The notes under the pieces: generated by a model
What the model was told of the DNA's origin: nothing
The model's input: the letters and a program-made list of their open reading frames with translations, nothing else
Database searches by the model: none
Virus record (IMG/VR): IMGVR_UViG_3300011432_000036
Location: 1 to 30,336 of that record
Source of the DNA: a virus
DNA length: 30,336 nucleotides
Reading direction: 5' to 3' (one strand)
Position numbers and translations under genes: made by a program
Shown here: positions 1-7,174 of the stretch, piece by piece
Layout of the letters: each line of letters begins with the position of its first letter
Numbering within the stretch: position 1 is the first letter of the stretch

Positions 1-1
1 G

Positions 2-82
2 AAGATCACCGCCCGCAGCGCGATGAAGGTCGAGCAGTTGTGGCGGCGCGAGACCATGCCGGACCTCGAGGTGCGCGCATGA
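2..82 (+). CDS. C-terminal end of an unidentified protein (partial)
   Basis: An open frame enters from the left edge and ends in TGA at 80-82, overlapping the next start as ATGA. Only 26 residues are visible, ending METMPDLEVRA-like (RRETMPDLEVRA). It is basic and rich in Arg. It cannot be assigned to a family. The tight overlap suggests it is in the same operon as the HD-domain gene that follows. Confidence 0.5.
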   Translation, partial: KITARSAMKVEQLWRRETMPDLEVRA

Positions 83-771
83 GCGATTGGATCATGACGG
101 CCTCCGGCGTGAAGTTCTACCCGACGCAGCCGCGCATTCAAGACATCCGCATCGAGGACATCGCACACGGTCTGGCGGCTGTGTCGCGATTCGGTGGTCA
201 CACGCGCGAACCCTATTCGGTAGGGCAGCACTCGTACCACGCGAGCCAGTTACTCGAGAGCATGGAAGGGCCACGCGCGGCGCTATACGGGTTGCTGCAC
301 GACGCGAGCGAGGCCTACCTGGGTGACGTGCCGCGGCCGCTGAAGCACCTCCTGGAGTTCGAGGGCTACCGCGCCGCAGAGCAGCGTCTGCAGGAGATGG
401 TCTATCTCGCGTTCGGGCTCTCGCGTGAGGCCGAGCCCGTCTCGCTCAAGGACGTCGATCGCCGGCTGCTGCGGACGGAGCAGCGGTCGCTGATGCCGCC
501 GGCGGCGCCGGCCGAAGATCGGCACGACGTCGAGCCGTACACCTTCGCGGTCGTGCCGTGGTCCTTCATGGACACACGCGCGCGGTTCCTCGCGCGATTC
601 CAGCAACTGCAGCGGCACCTGGCGGCGGCGTTGAACTGCCATACCTGCCGCGGCGCAATCTGGGTGATCTGTCCGACCTGTCGAGGGGCAGGCACGGAAT
701 CGCAGATGGCGATCGTGTGGACCCGGCAGTTGATTCGGTATTGGCAGGCGATGGGGGCGCACACGCTGTGA
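79..771 (+). CDS. HD-domain phosphohydrolase (YfbR/5'-nucleotidase-like) with C-terminal Cys4 zinc element
   Basis: 230 residues. The start at 79 overlaps the previous stop (ATGA); an in-frame ATG at 40 lies inside the upstream gene and is less likely. The HD-type metal ligands are visible: His51 in SVGQHSYHAS, the His74-Asp75 pair in LLHDASEAYLGD, and a distal Asp near 138 in SLKDVDRR. Proteins of this type occur widely in phages and are related to the 5'-deoxynucleotidase YfbR, so a role in nucleotide pool management during infection is inferred. After the usual HD length a short Cys4 motif follows, CHTC at 187-190 and CPTC at 198-201, as in a DnaJ-type zinc element. That extension is unusual. 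The final TGA at 769-771 overlaps the GTG of the methyltransferase. Confidence 0.85.
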   Translation: MSDWIMTASGVKFYPTQPRIQDIRIEDIAHGLAAVSRFGGHTREPYSVGQHSYHASQLLESMEGPRAALYGLLHDASEAYLGDVPRPLKHLLEFEGYRAAEQRLQEMVYLAFGLSREAEPVSLKDVDRRLLRTEQRSLMPPAAPAEDRHDVEPYTFAVVPWSFMDTRARFLARFQQLQRHLAAALNCHTCRGAIWVICPTCRGAGTESQMAIVWTRQLIRYWQAMGAHTL

Positions 772-1394
772 CCGATCAATCCCTGCTCTTCGAGGACGTG
801 AACCCCGGTGAGCGCAGTGTCGATGACTTCTACCGCACGCCGGCCTGGATGACGCAGGCGCTCCTCGCGCGGTGCTCGTTCAACATGTGCGAGGGCGTCG
901 TCGAGCCGTGCGCCGGCGACGGGGCCATCGTCAACCAGCTCCCGCAGAACGTGGACGCGCTGACGAATGACATCGTCGCTCGGCATCCGTTCCTGCCGGA
1001 GTTCCTGCTCGACGCCCGAGCGGTGAAGTCCTGGCACGCCTTCAAGGAAGCCACCTCGCGGATCGATGTCGTCGTGACGAACCCGCCATTTAACGAGGCC
1101 TACGAGATCGTGGTGCAGGCGGTGGACCACGCGCGCGTCGCGGTGGCGATGCTCCTGCGGTTGTCGTGGCTGGAGCCCACGGAGGAGCGTGGCCCGTGGC
1201 TGCTGGCGAATCCACCGGAGGCGCTCATCGTGCTGCCGCGGCATGACTTCCGAGGGAACGGTGCCACGGATTCAGTGACGTCTGCGTGGATGGTGTGGAT
1301 GACCAGGGCTAGAAACCAGTTCTGTGACCCTGGCATCCAGATCGTCACCAAGGCCGAGCGGGATCGGCTCATCGCGAAGTACGGAGACCGATGA
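768..1394 (+). CDS. Adenine-type DNA methyltransferase (N6-MTase)
   Basis: 208 residues starting at GTG 768, which overlaps the upstream TGA as GTGA. The open frame extends further upstream, but that part runs through the HD gene. Motif I appears as EPCAGDGAI (Glu46 onward), the SAM-binding loop. Motif IV appears as TNPPF with Asn105-Phe108, the catalytic signature of N6-adenine methyltransferases (N/D-PP-Y/F). The N-terminal FYRTPAWMTQALL resembles other phage MTases that begin by recognising the DNA substrate. No restriction enzyme lies beside it, so it is an orphan, probably modifying phage DNA against host restriction. The target site cannot be read from sequence. Confidence 0.85.
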   Translation: MTDQSLLFEDVNPGERSVDDFYRTPAWMTQALLARCSFNMCEGVVEPCAGDGAIVNQLPQNVDALTNDIVARHPFLPEFLLDARAVKSWHAFKEATSRIDVVVTNPPFNEAYEIVVQAVDHARVAVAMLLRLSWLEPTEERGPWLLANPPEALIVLPRHDFRGNGATDSVTSAWMVWMTRARNQFCDPGIQIVTKAERDRLIAKYGDR

Positions 1395-1663
1395 ACCTCG
1401 CCCACGAAAAACCGGCCGACGAGCTCGAGGGCGACGAGGCCCTCGCGAAGATCGAGACGGCGTTGCGCGGCGCGCTGCCGTCCTTCCATCTTCGAGGCCG
1501 GGTGCAGTCGCTCACGGTGGTTAAGGCCGCGCGTGGTGTGTTCGTAGACGTCCGATTTGGCCGTGGTCGCAGTGCGGAGATTCCCGTTCGGGTGCGCGGC
1601 ATCGTCTCTCGGGCGCTGGCTGAATCACTGCGCCAGCAGCTGAATCGAGTGCTCGATGCGTGA
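1391..1663 (+). CDS. Hypothetical protein, 90 residues
   Basis: The gene overlaps the methyltransferase stop (ATGA at 1391). The N-terminal 35 residues are acidic and helical (ADELEGDEALAKIETAL). The C-terminal half is basic with beta-like segments (GVFVDVRFGRGRSAEIPVRVRG). No family recognised. It sits in the translationally coupled early operon, and its stop overlaps the next gene by 8 bases. Confidence 0.65.
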   Translation: MNLAHEKPADELEGDEALAKIETALRGALPSFHLRGRVQSLTVVKAARGVFVDVRFGRGRSAEIPVRVRGIVSRALAESLRQQLNRVLDA

Positions 1664-1988
1664 GCCCGTCACCAAACGTCGGCCGCGGCGTGTGCTGAAT
1701 CACCGATCGATCCCGAGCACGCTCGCGGACGCGCAGCGGATGGTGGACTACTGCGGCCGGATCATTCGAGGCAGTGACTCCTGGTCGCGTGTGGAGCGCT
1801 CCCGGCGGATGCTGGCCAATCTCCTGCCGCATATCGACAGGCTCGAGCGCCAGGCCGCGGCAGCTGCTGAGTGTGCCAGGGCCGCCGGCGAGTTCGATGA
1901 GACAGACGCGTATGTCGTGGTGTGGAGCGGTGAGATCAGTCGGCGCACCGGCGTGCAACCGAGTGATTGTGCGGGGCGGCATGCCTGA
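1656..1988 (+). CDS. Hypothetical basic protein, 110 residues
   Basis: The ATG at 1656 lies inside the end of the preceding gene. The N terminus is Arg/Lys-rich (TKRRPRRVLNHR). The centre is predicted mostly helical, with an Ala-rich stretch (ERQAAAAAECARAAGEF). No family recognised. The coupled position is the main support for it being expressed. Confidence 0.6.
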   Translation: MREPVTKRRPRRVLNHRSIPSTLADAQRMVDYCGRIIRGSDSWSRVERSRRMLANLLPHIDRLERQAAAAAECARAAGEFDETDAYVVVWSGEISRRTGVQPSDCAGRHA

Positions 1989-2196
1989 CCCCGTCAATCC
2001 GATCACGGCGGCGTTGAGGGTCTGCGAGCAGTGGCACGCGGAGCTCGACATCGAGCGCGACGAGGTGACGCAGTTGATGGCCGCGCTCCGGCCGCTCGAG
2101 CAGCACTACGCGATGGTGCTCGGGGTTCGGCCTCGGCGTCAGGTGAAGGCGGCGCTGCCGGTGATCGAGCATGCGCTCAAGGCGAAGGCCGGTTGA
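1981..2196 (+). CDS. Hypothetical small protein, 71 residues
   Basis: The ATG at 1981 overlaps the previous gene by 8 bases. The product is probably all helical (ELDIERDEVTQLMAALRPLEQHYAMVL) and ends in a basic segment. The same reading frame is open upstream, but this ATG gives the operon-like overlap. No family recognised. Confidence 0.6.
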   Translation: MPDPVNPITAALRVCEQWHAELDIERDEVTQLMAALRPLEQHYAMVLGVRPRRQVKAALPVIEHALKAKAG

Positions 2197-2210
2197 GAAG
2201 TGGAGGAGTG

Positions 2211-2579
2211 ATGCAGCAAGTCCAGGGTGTGACGTTGACTAACATCGGCGGCGGGGCGTTGGCGGAACTGTTCGAGGAGGAATTGGCGCGGGTGCTCGCG
2301 AACATCGCGGACCCGAACACCGACGCCGAGCAGAAGCGCGAGATCACGCTGAAGGTCGTCGTGAAGCCGAAGCATGACCGCCAGGCGCTCGACGTCGACC
2401 TGAAGTGCAGCTCGAAGCTCGCGAGCATCGTCACGGTCTCGACCATGTTGTTCATGGGGCGAGCGGGTGGCCGGTTGGTGGCCGTCGAGAGCGACCCGAG
2501 ACAGTCGGGGCTCTTTGATGAACAGAAACCGCAGCTGTCGGCGGTGGCGAACATGGCCGATCGAAAGGCGGGTGAGTAA
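2211..2579 (+). CDS. Phage protein encoded immediately upstream of the DUF2303 gene
   Basis: 122 residues, with a strong ribosome binding site (GGAGGA at 2202-2207) placed before ATG 2211. The N terminus is QGVTLTNIGGGALAELFEEEL, followed by an ITLKVVVKPKHDR beta segment and a short conserved-looking LFDEQ near the C terminus. I recall similar small proteins next to DUF2303 genes in other phages, with no known role. The paired arrangement, with the next ATG directly after the TAA, suggests the two products work together. Confidence 0.75.
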   Translation: MQQVQGVTLTNIGGGALAELFEEELARVLANIADPNTDAEQKREITLKVVVKPKHDRQALDVDLKCSSKLASIVTVSTMLFMGRAGGRLVAVESDPRQSGLFDEQKPQLSAVANMADRKAGE

Positions 2580-3314
2580 ATGGATGGTGCCGCCGTCAAT
2601 GCGCTCGCGGAACGGTTCCGTGGTCCGCAGCTTCTCAGAGAAGACCTCGTCGCGCGTCCGAACGATTGGACGCTGGTTGATCCGGCGACCGTCCCCGGGG
2701 CGACGCCTGTCGCGCTGGCTGTCTACACCCTTGGCGCGGTGCGCGACTACCTGAAGGCGAATCGTGACGGCCTGGATCTCGCCACAGTGGTCGTCCACGT
2801 CGTGAGTCCCCATCTGGTGCAGCTGTCGGGCCCGCTCAAGACAGGGTCCCGAGTTCGCGAGATGTACGTGAAGGGCGAATCGCTGAACCTCACCGATGCA
2901 TTCGTCGGCAAGTTCCTGTCGATCGAGGAGTTCGTGATCGGCCTGCAGTGTCGCTTCATCGAGACCGACGAGCGGAAGCAGGTGCTGTCGTTGCTGGGCA
3001 CCGTGAAGCACGAGGCCGTGCGGACCTCTCAGGATGATGGCCGCACGCAGGTCGTCACGGCGAAGGCCGGCGTGGTCCTCGTCGGAGAGGTTGCCGTCCC
3101 GAACCCAATCACCTTGACGCCGTGGCGCACCTTCCGCGAGGTGACGCAGCCGCAGTCCCCATTCGTGCTGCGCGTGCAGGGCGGCGGGCCGAATACGTTG
3201 CCACAGGTCGGCATCTTCGAGGCCGATGGTGGGGCGTGGCGCCTGGTTGCGGTCGACCGCGTGCGCGACTGGCTCGTTGAGCAGTTACCGACCGGCGTGG
3301 CGGTGCTCGCGTAG
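2580..3314 (+). CDS. DUF2303 (YfdQ-like) family protein
   Basis: 244 residues starting directly after the previous stop. The recognisable features are LSLLGTVKHEAV near 140, a V-T-A-K-A-G-V segment, and the TPWRTFREVTQPQSPFVLRV block near 180-200, which matches the conserved F-R-T-F-x-E-V-x-Q-P-x-S-P-F-V-x-R signature of DUF2303 proteins such as E. coli prophage YfdQ. Members are common in tailed phages near recombination and early genes. The biochemical function is unknown. Confidence 0.85.
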   Translation: MDGAAVNALAERFRGPQLLREDLVARPNDWTLVDPATVPGATPVALAVYTLGAVRDYLKANRDGLDLATVVVHVVSPHLVQLSGPLKTGSRVREMYVKGESLNLTDAFVGKFLSIEEFVIGLQCRFIETDERKQVLSLLGTVKHEAVRTSQDDGRTQVVTAKAGVVLVGEVAVPNPITLTPWRTFREVTQPQSPFVLRVQGGGPNTLPQVGIFEADGGAWRLVAVDRVRDWLVEQLPTGVAVLA

Positions 3315-3326
3315 GGCCCGAGTCCC

Positions 3327-3594
3327 ATGAGGGAATTTCCAGAGTCGTTTGAGGGCGCGATCGAACGTGAACGCTACGCTCCGTTGCGCCGGATTCTGGC
3401 GGTCGCGCGCTCTGTTGAGAAGGCGCGCGTCGTGAGTATCGATGCGCTCGCAGTCAAGCACGGTGTCTCTAGTCGCACGATGCGCCGGTATTTCGAGGCG
3501 TTGGAATCAGTGGGCTGGCCGCTGCCTCGATGGCGGTTTCACGAGAACCTGTACGGTGATCGGAAGCGTCCGGTGGGGGGGGGGCGATCAGTGA
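3327..3594 (+). CDS. Helix-turn-helix protein, probably ending at a poly-G frameshift
   Basis: The N-terminal 80 residues are a convincing DNA-binding domain. The segment VSIDALAVKHGVSSRTMRRY (36-55) is the HTH of DeoR/WYL-type regulators. A WYL ligand-binding domain is missing. As read, the frame runs through ten consecutive G (3575-3584) and stays open to 4379, but beyond 3590 it is antisense to two convincing minus-strand genes and has no protein-like character. One G fewer would stop the gene at TGA 3592-3594, giving tail-to-tail convergence with the minus-strand gene that ends at 3588. I give that as the probable end; the literal sequence does not contain it. Confidence 0.55.
3575..3584. 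repeat. Homopolymeric tract of ten G
   Basis: Ten G in a row sit at the end of the HTH reading frame, next to the convergent minus-strand gene. The tract decides whether the HTH frame ends at about 89 residues or runs on for 350. It could be a sequencing or assembly length error, or a slippage-prone tract. Confidence 0.9.
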
Positions 3595-3788
3595 AGCCAG
3601 CGCAGCCAGCGGCGGCCGTGCGGGCAGCGCGGATTCAGGCACGGCGCGCCGGCGCCGCAGTCCTCGTCGTGGTTCATCGGCAGGTGGGGATGGTTCTCGC
3701 AGACCAGGCCGTCGTCGCATCCGCAGGGCGCCGCGGCTGGCATCAGCAGCAGGCCCAGCGCGACCTCGGTGAACGTGCGGCGCTCCAT
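3588..3788 (-). CDS. Small Cys-rich protein with CENHP...HD...CGAG...PC motif
   Basis: 66 residues on the minus strand. The start is ATG at 3788 and the stop at 3588. A hydrophobic N-terminal stretch (VALGLLLMPAAAP) is followed by the Cys/His pattern GLVCENHPHLPMNHDEDC, then CGAGAPC and NPRCP. I recall this motif order in many small phage and bacterial proteins of unknown function. The Cys/His spacing suggests metal binding. The hydrophobic start could be a degenerate signal segment, though no proper lipobox is visible. With the next gene it forms the only minus-strand island in the window. Confidence 0.75.
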   Translation of the reverse strand: MERRTFTEVALGLLLMPAAAPCGCDDGLVCENHPHLPMNHDEDCGAGAPCLNPRCPHGRRWLRWLH

Positions 3789-3818
3789 GTCTCAGTCTAC
3801 GTCCCGGCGGCTGAGCGC

Positions 3819-4331
3819 CTAGACGAGCTCGTCAGGCGTCGCGAAGTGTCCGAGCGCCTTCACCGCCGCTGGGACTTGCGTTCGGAAGTGCCACCAGCGT
3901 TTCGGCCCGAGGTATCGGATCGTGAAGCCGGCCAAGGTCACGTCGAAGGCCGTCTCGTGCCAGGCACTCGAGATGTCCTGGTAGAACATCCGGTATCGAT
4001 TCCCGATCGTGTAGAAGCCGGTGATGGGCACGTTCATCACGGTGTTGCCCACACGATTCGGCTCGCCGTCCTCGCCGCGCTCGCCGAGGCGCTCAATAAC
4101 CTGGTGTTCGGCGAGGACGTTCTCCGGCTGCGTGGCATTCACAACCTTCACCGCGAACGCGGGCCCATTGCCGAAGTTCTTGATCTTGATGCTGGTTTGC
4201 GTGGAGGTGGGCACCGGTCTCAGTACCGGTCGGTAGGAGAGCCGCAGCGTCTCCTGGCTCGTGCGCCAGGCGATGAAGGCCAGCGCGCTCGCGAGCAGGG
4301 TTCCGATCGCTTCGATGGCTGTCCAGTTCAC
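3819..4331 (-). CDS. Membrane-anchored protein of unknown function
   Basis: 170 residues from GTG at 4331; no ATG is in frame nearby. A single N-terminal hydrophobic helix (AIGTLLASALAFIAW, about 8-22) is followed by a cytosolic-type beta domain containing IKIKNFGNGPAFAVKVVN, the N-x-G-x-G-P-A pattern seen in many uncharacterised bacterial membrane proteins. The orientation is opposite to the surrounding lytic-type operon, with only 44 bases to the divergent ASCH gene. This is typical of an accessory gene (moron), perhaps acting on host or competing phage. That role is inferred from context only. Confidence 0.75.
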   Translation of the reverse strand: MNWTAIEAIGTLLASALAFIAWRTSQETLRLSYRPVLRPVPTSTQTSIKIKNFGNGPAFAVKVVNATQPENVLAEHQVIERLGERGEDGEPNRVGNTVMNVPITGFYTIGNRYRMFYQDISSAWHETAFDVTLAGFTIRYLGPKRWWHFRTQVPAAVKALGHFATPDELV

Positions 4332-4375
4332 GGTGGGGGATCCGCATTCTACAGGCGATCCGCGAGTGTGGCCCT

Positions 4376-4798
4376 ATGAAGGCGCTCACCATCTGTCAGC
4401 CCTACGCGGAGCTCATCGCGCGCGGTGAGAAGCCGATCGAGAACCGCACGTGGGAGACACCGTATCGCGGCCTGCTGTTCATCCACGCCGGCAAGTCCCG
4501 CGCCTGGCTGTCGCCCGGCGACGAGACGACGTATGCCGGCATGCCCTTCGGCGCGCTCGTCGCGACCGCGCAGCTCGCCGAGTGCCTGCACATGGAGCGT
4601 GCCTGGCCTGAGGCCTACGCGCATCTGAAGAGTAACAACCACGCGATGGGTCCGTGGTGCTGGGTGCTCGAGCAGGTCACCCGGATCGCGCCGTATCCGA
4701 TGCGCGGGTTCCAGGGCCTCTGGTACGTGCCGCGCGAGATCGCGGTGTCGATCACGATGCCGCGCCAGTCTCCGGTGATGAATCGCGCGAGGAGCTGA
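4376..4798 (+). CDS. ASCH-domain protein
   Basis: 140 residues. The N terminus TICQPYAELIARGEKPIENRTW carries the ASCH signature, with the Gln-Pro-Tyr turn and the E-N-R-T-W edge of the binding pocket. LLFIHAGKS and FGALVATAQLAEC follow, as in ASC-1 homology domains. ASCH proteins bind RNA or nucleoside-like ligands, and small bacterial ones such as YqfB hydrolyse N4-acetylcytidine. Phage copies are common, with mostly unknown roles. The gene is divergent from the minus-strand island, so a promoter should lie in 4332-4375, but no clear boxes are visible. Confidence 0.85.
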   Translation: MKALTICQPYAELIARGEKPIENRTWETPYRGLLFIHAGKSRAWLSPGDETTYAGMPFGALVATAQLAECLHMERAWPEAYAHLKSNNHAMGPWCWVLEQVTRIAPYPMRGFQGLWYVPREIAVSITMPRQSPVMNRARS

Positions 4799-5023
4799 AT
4801 GGCGAACACACCCGACTGTCCAGACTGCGGCGCGCCTATGGTCTCGCGCGTGCGTCAACCGAAGGCGTGGGAGACCGATCAGCAGCCGCAGCGATTCTGG
4901 GGCTGCCGGACCTTCCCGCGTTGTAAGGGCACGCGGGACGTCATGGGTCGATCGAAGCGTGAACGTGATGACGACCGGCGAGAGAACCCGGAGCCGCGAC
5001 AGCGGAGCAGGTGGATCGAGTGA
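4799..5023 (+). CDS. Topoisomerase-type C4 zinc ribbon protein
   Basis: 74 residues, with GAGGAG upstream of ATG 4799. Residues 7-45 form a Cys4 zinc ribbon, CPDCGAPM followed by a W-G-C-x-x-F-P-x-C-K-G-T knuckle, which is the hallmark of the C-terminal DNA-binding ribbons of bacterial topoisomerase I. The C-terminal 30 residues are highly charged (RSKRERDDDRREN). It is a free-standing ribbon and probably binds single-stranded DNA. Confidence 0.85.
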   Translation: MANTPDCPDCGAPMVSRVRQPKAWETDQQPQRFWGCRTFPRCKGTRDVMGRSKRERDDDRRENPEPRQRSRWIE

Positions 5024-5370
5024 GCGACGACAAGAGCAGTGAGGCAGAGCAGTGCCTGAGGCAGATGTTGACGACGATGCCGGCACCGACGAGTGAGCCG
5101 CATTTGTGTCAACACGAACACTTTGCTGCCGCTGTCGCCGTGGGTCGCATGTTGGATACCGGTCGCTTTGTCGCCGAGGTCCGCATCATCTGCGTGCAGT
5201 GCCGAGAGCCGTTCCGGTTTATTGGCATCGAGCCAGGCGTGTCATGGGACAAGCCGGCGTGCTCGATCGATGGCATCGAGGCGCTCTTGCCGGTGGAGCC
5301 TGAGATCGAGAAGCGATTGTTTGCAGGGGCGCGCTATCAGATGCCGCCTTCGATCGGGACGCAGCACTGA
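5020..5370 (+). CDS. Conserved phage protein with HxC-type metal motif
   Basis: 116 residues from GTG 5020, which overlaps the previous TGA as GTGA; an in-frame GTG at 5011 is possible but has a purine-rich box too close to it. The core CQHEHFAAAVAVGRMLDTGR followed by IICVQCREPFRFIG is a pattern I recognise from many siphophage early proteins: a strand with H-x-x-F, a turn with D-T-G-R-F, then C-x-x-C and P-F-R-F. Function unknown; a zinc-binding fold is likely. Confidence 0.75.
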   Translation: MSDDKSSEAEQCLRQMLTTMPAPTSEPHLCQHEHFAAAVAVGRMLDTGRFVAEVRIICVQCREPFRFIGIEPGVSWDKPACSIDGIEALLPVEPEIEKRLFAGARYQMPPSIGTQH

Positions 5371-5398
5371 TGACCTTCGCTGGCATCGCGGGCCTCGT

Positions 5399-6184
5399 AT
5401 GAGCTGGTTGGGCGTCAAGTACGCGCTGGCCTGTCGAGATGAGCGAGTGCGCCTCGGGGCGCGCCTGGTGCTCGTCGCGCTCGGGGTGCGGGTCGAGCAA
5501 CGTCGCATCACGACATCACCGACGTCGCTGGATCATCTGCGGTGGATCACGTTGATGTCGCACGAGCAAATCAGGCGGGTGCTCGACGACCTCGAGGAGT
5601 GGCAGAAGGTGCGCCGGCTGCGCCGCGGGAAGAACGCGATCTATGCGCTCCCTGAGATGGCCGGTCCGCTGTTCGCGATTGACGATGGAGATCCGGTCAG
5701 GATGACCGATTTCGTCCTCGAAAGTCTGCCCGAGAAAATCGGGCAGGATGCCCGGAAAGTCACCGGCAGGATGACCGGTTTTCCGCGACGAATGACCGAT
5801 TTTTCGGGACGCCGTGCCGGAGGTGTCCCTTTTTCCCAAGTACGTACATCTGTACCAGTACCTACTACTACTGAAGACGAAGCAGTAGCAGTCTTCATCG
5901 AGTGGTTCTCGCGGACCTACCGAGAACACCGCGGGCATCCGTATCAGGTGAAGCGTGACGTCGCGCTCCAGGTGACGCGCGAGCTCCTGCACGAGCGAAC
6001 GGTCGATCGTTTGCAAGTGATGGCGCTCTGGATGTTCGCTGCCGAGCGAGACGCCTGGATCACGGGCTCCGACTACAGCCTCTTCGTGCTGCAGCACAAG
6101 GCGACCTATCTCGAGAACGTGGTGGTGGCGAACCATGGCCGCGGCCCTGAGCATGACGTGCCGCGGCGGAGGGCATCGCTATGA
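5399..6184 (+). CDS. Phage replication initiator-like protein (lambda O type layout)
   Basis: 261 residues from ATG 5399. The N-terminal 80 residues look like a winged HTH (TSPTSLDHLRWITLMSHEQI then VLDDLEEWQKVRRLRRGKN). A low-complexity linker rich in RMTDF-like words (about 100-140) follows, then a helical C-terminal domain (VFIEWFSRTYREHRGHPYQV; LQVMALWMFAAERDAWI). This HTH-linker-helical layout is typical of phage O-like initiators, in which the origin iterons lie in the linker-coding DNA. Repeats of that kind are present here. A nine-codon ORF at 5370-5402 overlaps the start as ATGA and may couple translation. Confidence 0.65.
   Translation: MSWLGVKYALACRDERVRLGARLVLVALGVRVEQRRITTSPTSLDHLRWITLMSHEQIRRVLDDLEEWQKVRRLRRGKNAIYALPEMAGPLFAIDDGDPVRMTDFVLESLPEKIGQDARKVTGRMTGFPRRMTDFSGRRAGGVPFSQVRTSVPVPTTTEDEAVAVFIEWFSRTYREHRGHPYQVKRDVALQVTRELLHERTVDRLQVMALWMFAAERDAWITGSDYSLFVLQHKATYLENVVVANHGRGPEHDVPRRRASL
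5695..5807. repeat. Iteron-like repeats inside the replication gene (candidate origin)
   Basis: Three direct copies of a G/A-ATGACCG-A/G-TTT word occur at 5701-5713, 5770-5782 and 5791-5803. An inverted partial copy (GAAAATCGG, 5734-5742) lies between the first two. The last copy also forms a CCGA-TTTT-TCGG hairpin. The cluster encodes the linker of the initiator-like protein, which is where lambda-type origins sit. Origin function is inference. Confidence 0.45.
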
Positions 6185-6435
6185 GCCGCCAACGTCGTCG
6201 AGCGCCGTCGAAGCCTCGGACTGAATCATCGAAGTGGGTGCGGTGTCGCCTCGCGCTGCGCTGCGGGTTCGGTTGCACTATTCAGCGCGGCGAGTGGGTG
6301 CGTTGGGGTCGGAACCGCACACCTGTCTGCGCGCCCTGTTCCGCGACGAGGTACGGCCTGACGGCGCCAGCTCCGGTCTTCAATTGCCGCGACTGGGTAG
6401 TGGACTTCCGCGCGCGCCAGGCCGGAGACGATTGA
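6181..6435 (+). CDS. Hypothetical Cys-containing small protein, 84 residues
   Basis: The gene overlaps the initiator stop (ATGA at 6181). The N terminus is basic. A possible zinc-binding pair is formed by CGFGC at about 28-32 and CAPC at about 50-53, with GEWVRWGRN between them. No family recognised. Confidence 0.65.
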   Translation: MSRQRRRAPSKPRTESSKWVRCRLALRCGFGCTIQRGEWVRWGRNRTPVCAPCSATRYGLTAPAPVFNCRDWVVDFRARQAGDD

Positions 6436-6791
6436 TGGAGCCATCCCAATCACGGCGCCCGCGCGTCGGTGACACCTGCCCGGTCTGTCCCGGTGTCATC
6501 AAGAGCCGCGGCGCGGCGACATGCAGCGCGAGCTGCGGATCCTATCTCGCGCATGACCGTCGTGGTGCCGAGGCCCGGCGCGCCCACGCGGCCAAGATGC
6601 GCGAGGGCCGGCGCCGCCTGGTGATTGCACGCCTGCTCGAGTTCTTCAAGCAGCAGTCCCTGCCGTTCGTGGACCGTGTCCCTCAGCGCGAGCTGGTGAC
6701 GGCATTCGCCGCGGTGTATCGCCTCGGCAAGACCAACGGCTGGCAGTCGTGTCGGGCGTCGCTGTTGAAACAGCTGAGGAAGAGTGCGTGA
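6435..6791 (+). CDS. Zinc-finger hypothetical protein, 118 residues
   Basis: ATG 6435 shares a base with the upstream TGA. CPVCPGVI at 15-22 and CSASCGSYLAH at 31-41 form a Cys4 knuckle like those in small transposon or phage zinc ribbons. A basic helix (AEARRAHAAKMREGRRRLV) and a helical C terminus ending NGWQSCRASLLKQLRK follow. Probably nucleic-acid binding; the exact role is unknown. Confidence 0.65.
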   Translation: MEPSQSRRPRVGDTCPVCPGVIKSRGAATCSASCGSYLAHDRRGAEARRAHAAKMREGRRRLVIARLLEFFKQQSLPFVDRVPQRELVTAFAAVYRLGKTNGWQSCRASLLKQLRKSA

Positions 6792-7174
6792 TGGACGAGA
6801 CCACCACGAAGGCTGCGATTGAGACGGTCAGCGCATATCGGGCTCGCCGGCGCGTGGAAGAAGAGCGGGCGCTCGTCAAGGTGCTCGACGCCATGCGCGC
6901 GACGATCTCGTCTGGGGCGATCGAGCGCTGGTTGATCGCGGCGCTCGCGCAGGAGCGATCGGAGTGGAGCGCGTCCGAGGCCGTCCATGCGCTGATTGAC
7001 GCGCTGCAACACCGGCCGGCCGATCGCCCGCTCGACGGTCTCCGTAACGATCGAGTCGCGGCCACCTGTCTCGAGATGTTCTGCGGGCACTTCGACCTGG
7101 CCGAGCCACGCGATGGCTGGCGCGCGGGCCTGGTGGGTGATCCGTTCGTCGCAAGACGTAGGAGCGCCTGCTGA
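6791..7174 (+). CDS. Hypothetical helical protein, 127 residues
   Basis: The start overlaps the previous TGA. The frame is open a little further upstream (an ATG at 6749 inside the previous gene), but 6791 fits the coupled pattern. The product is Glu/Arg-rich and helical in the first 60 residues, with one Cys near 108. No family recognised. Confidence 0.6.
   Translation: MDETTTKAAIETVSAYRARRRVEEERALVKVLDAMRATISSGAIERWLIAALAQERSEWSASEAVHALIDALQHRPADRPLDGLRNDRVAATCLEMFCGHFDLAEPRDGWRAGLVGDPFVARRRSAC

Noticed and set aside
402-1244. 280-codon minus-strand open frame opposite the HD and methyltransferase genes
   Set aside because: Covers two well-supported + strand enzymes and shows only shadow composition.
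2139-3011. 290-codon minus-strand open frame opposite the DUF2303 gene
   Set aside because: No motif; explained by codon bias of the + strand gene.
3595-4379. C-terminal 260 codons of the HTH frame as read
   Set aside because: Antisense to two minus-strand genes with clear motifs; the translation is Arg/Ala/Gly-rich without structure.
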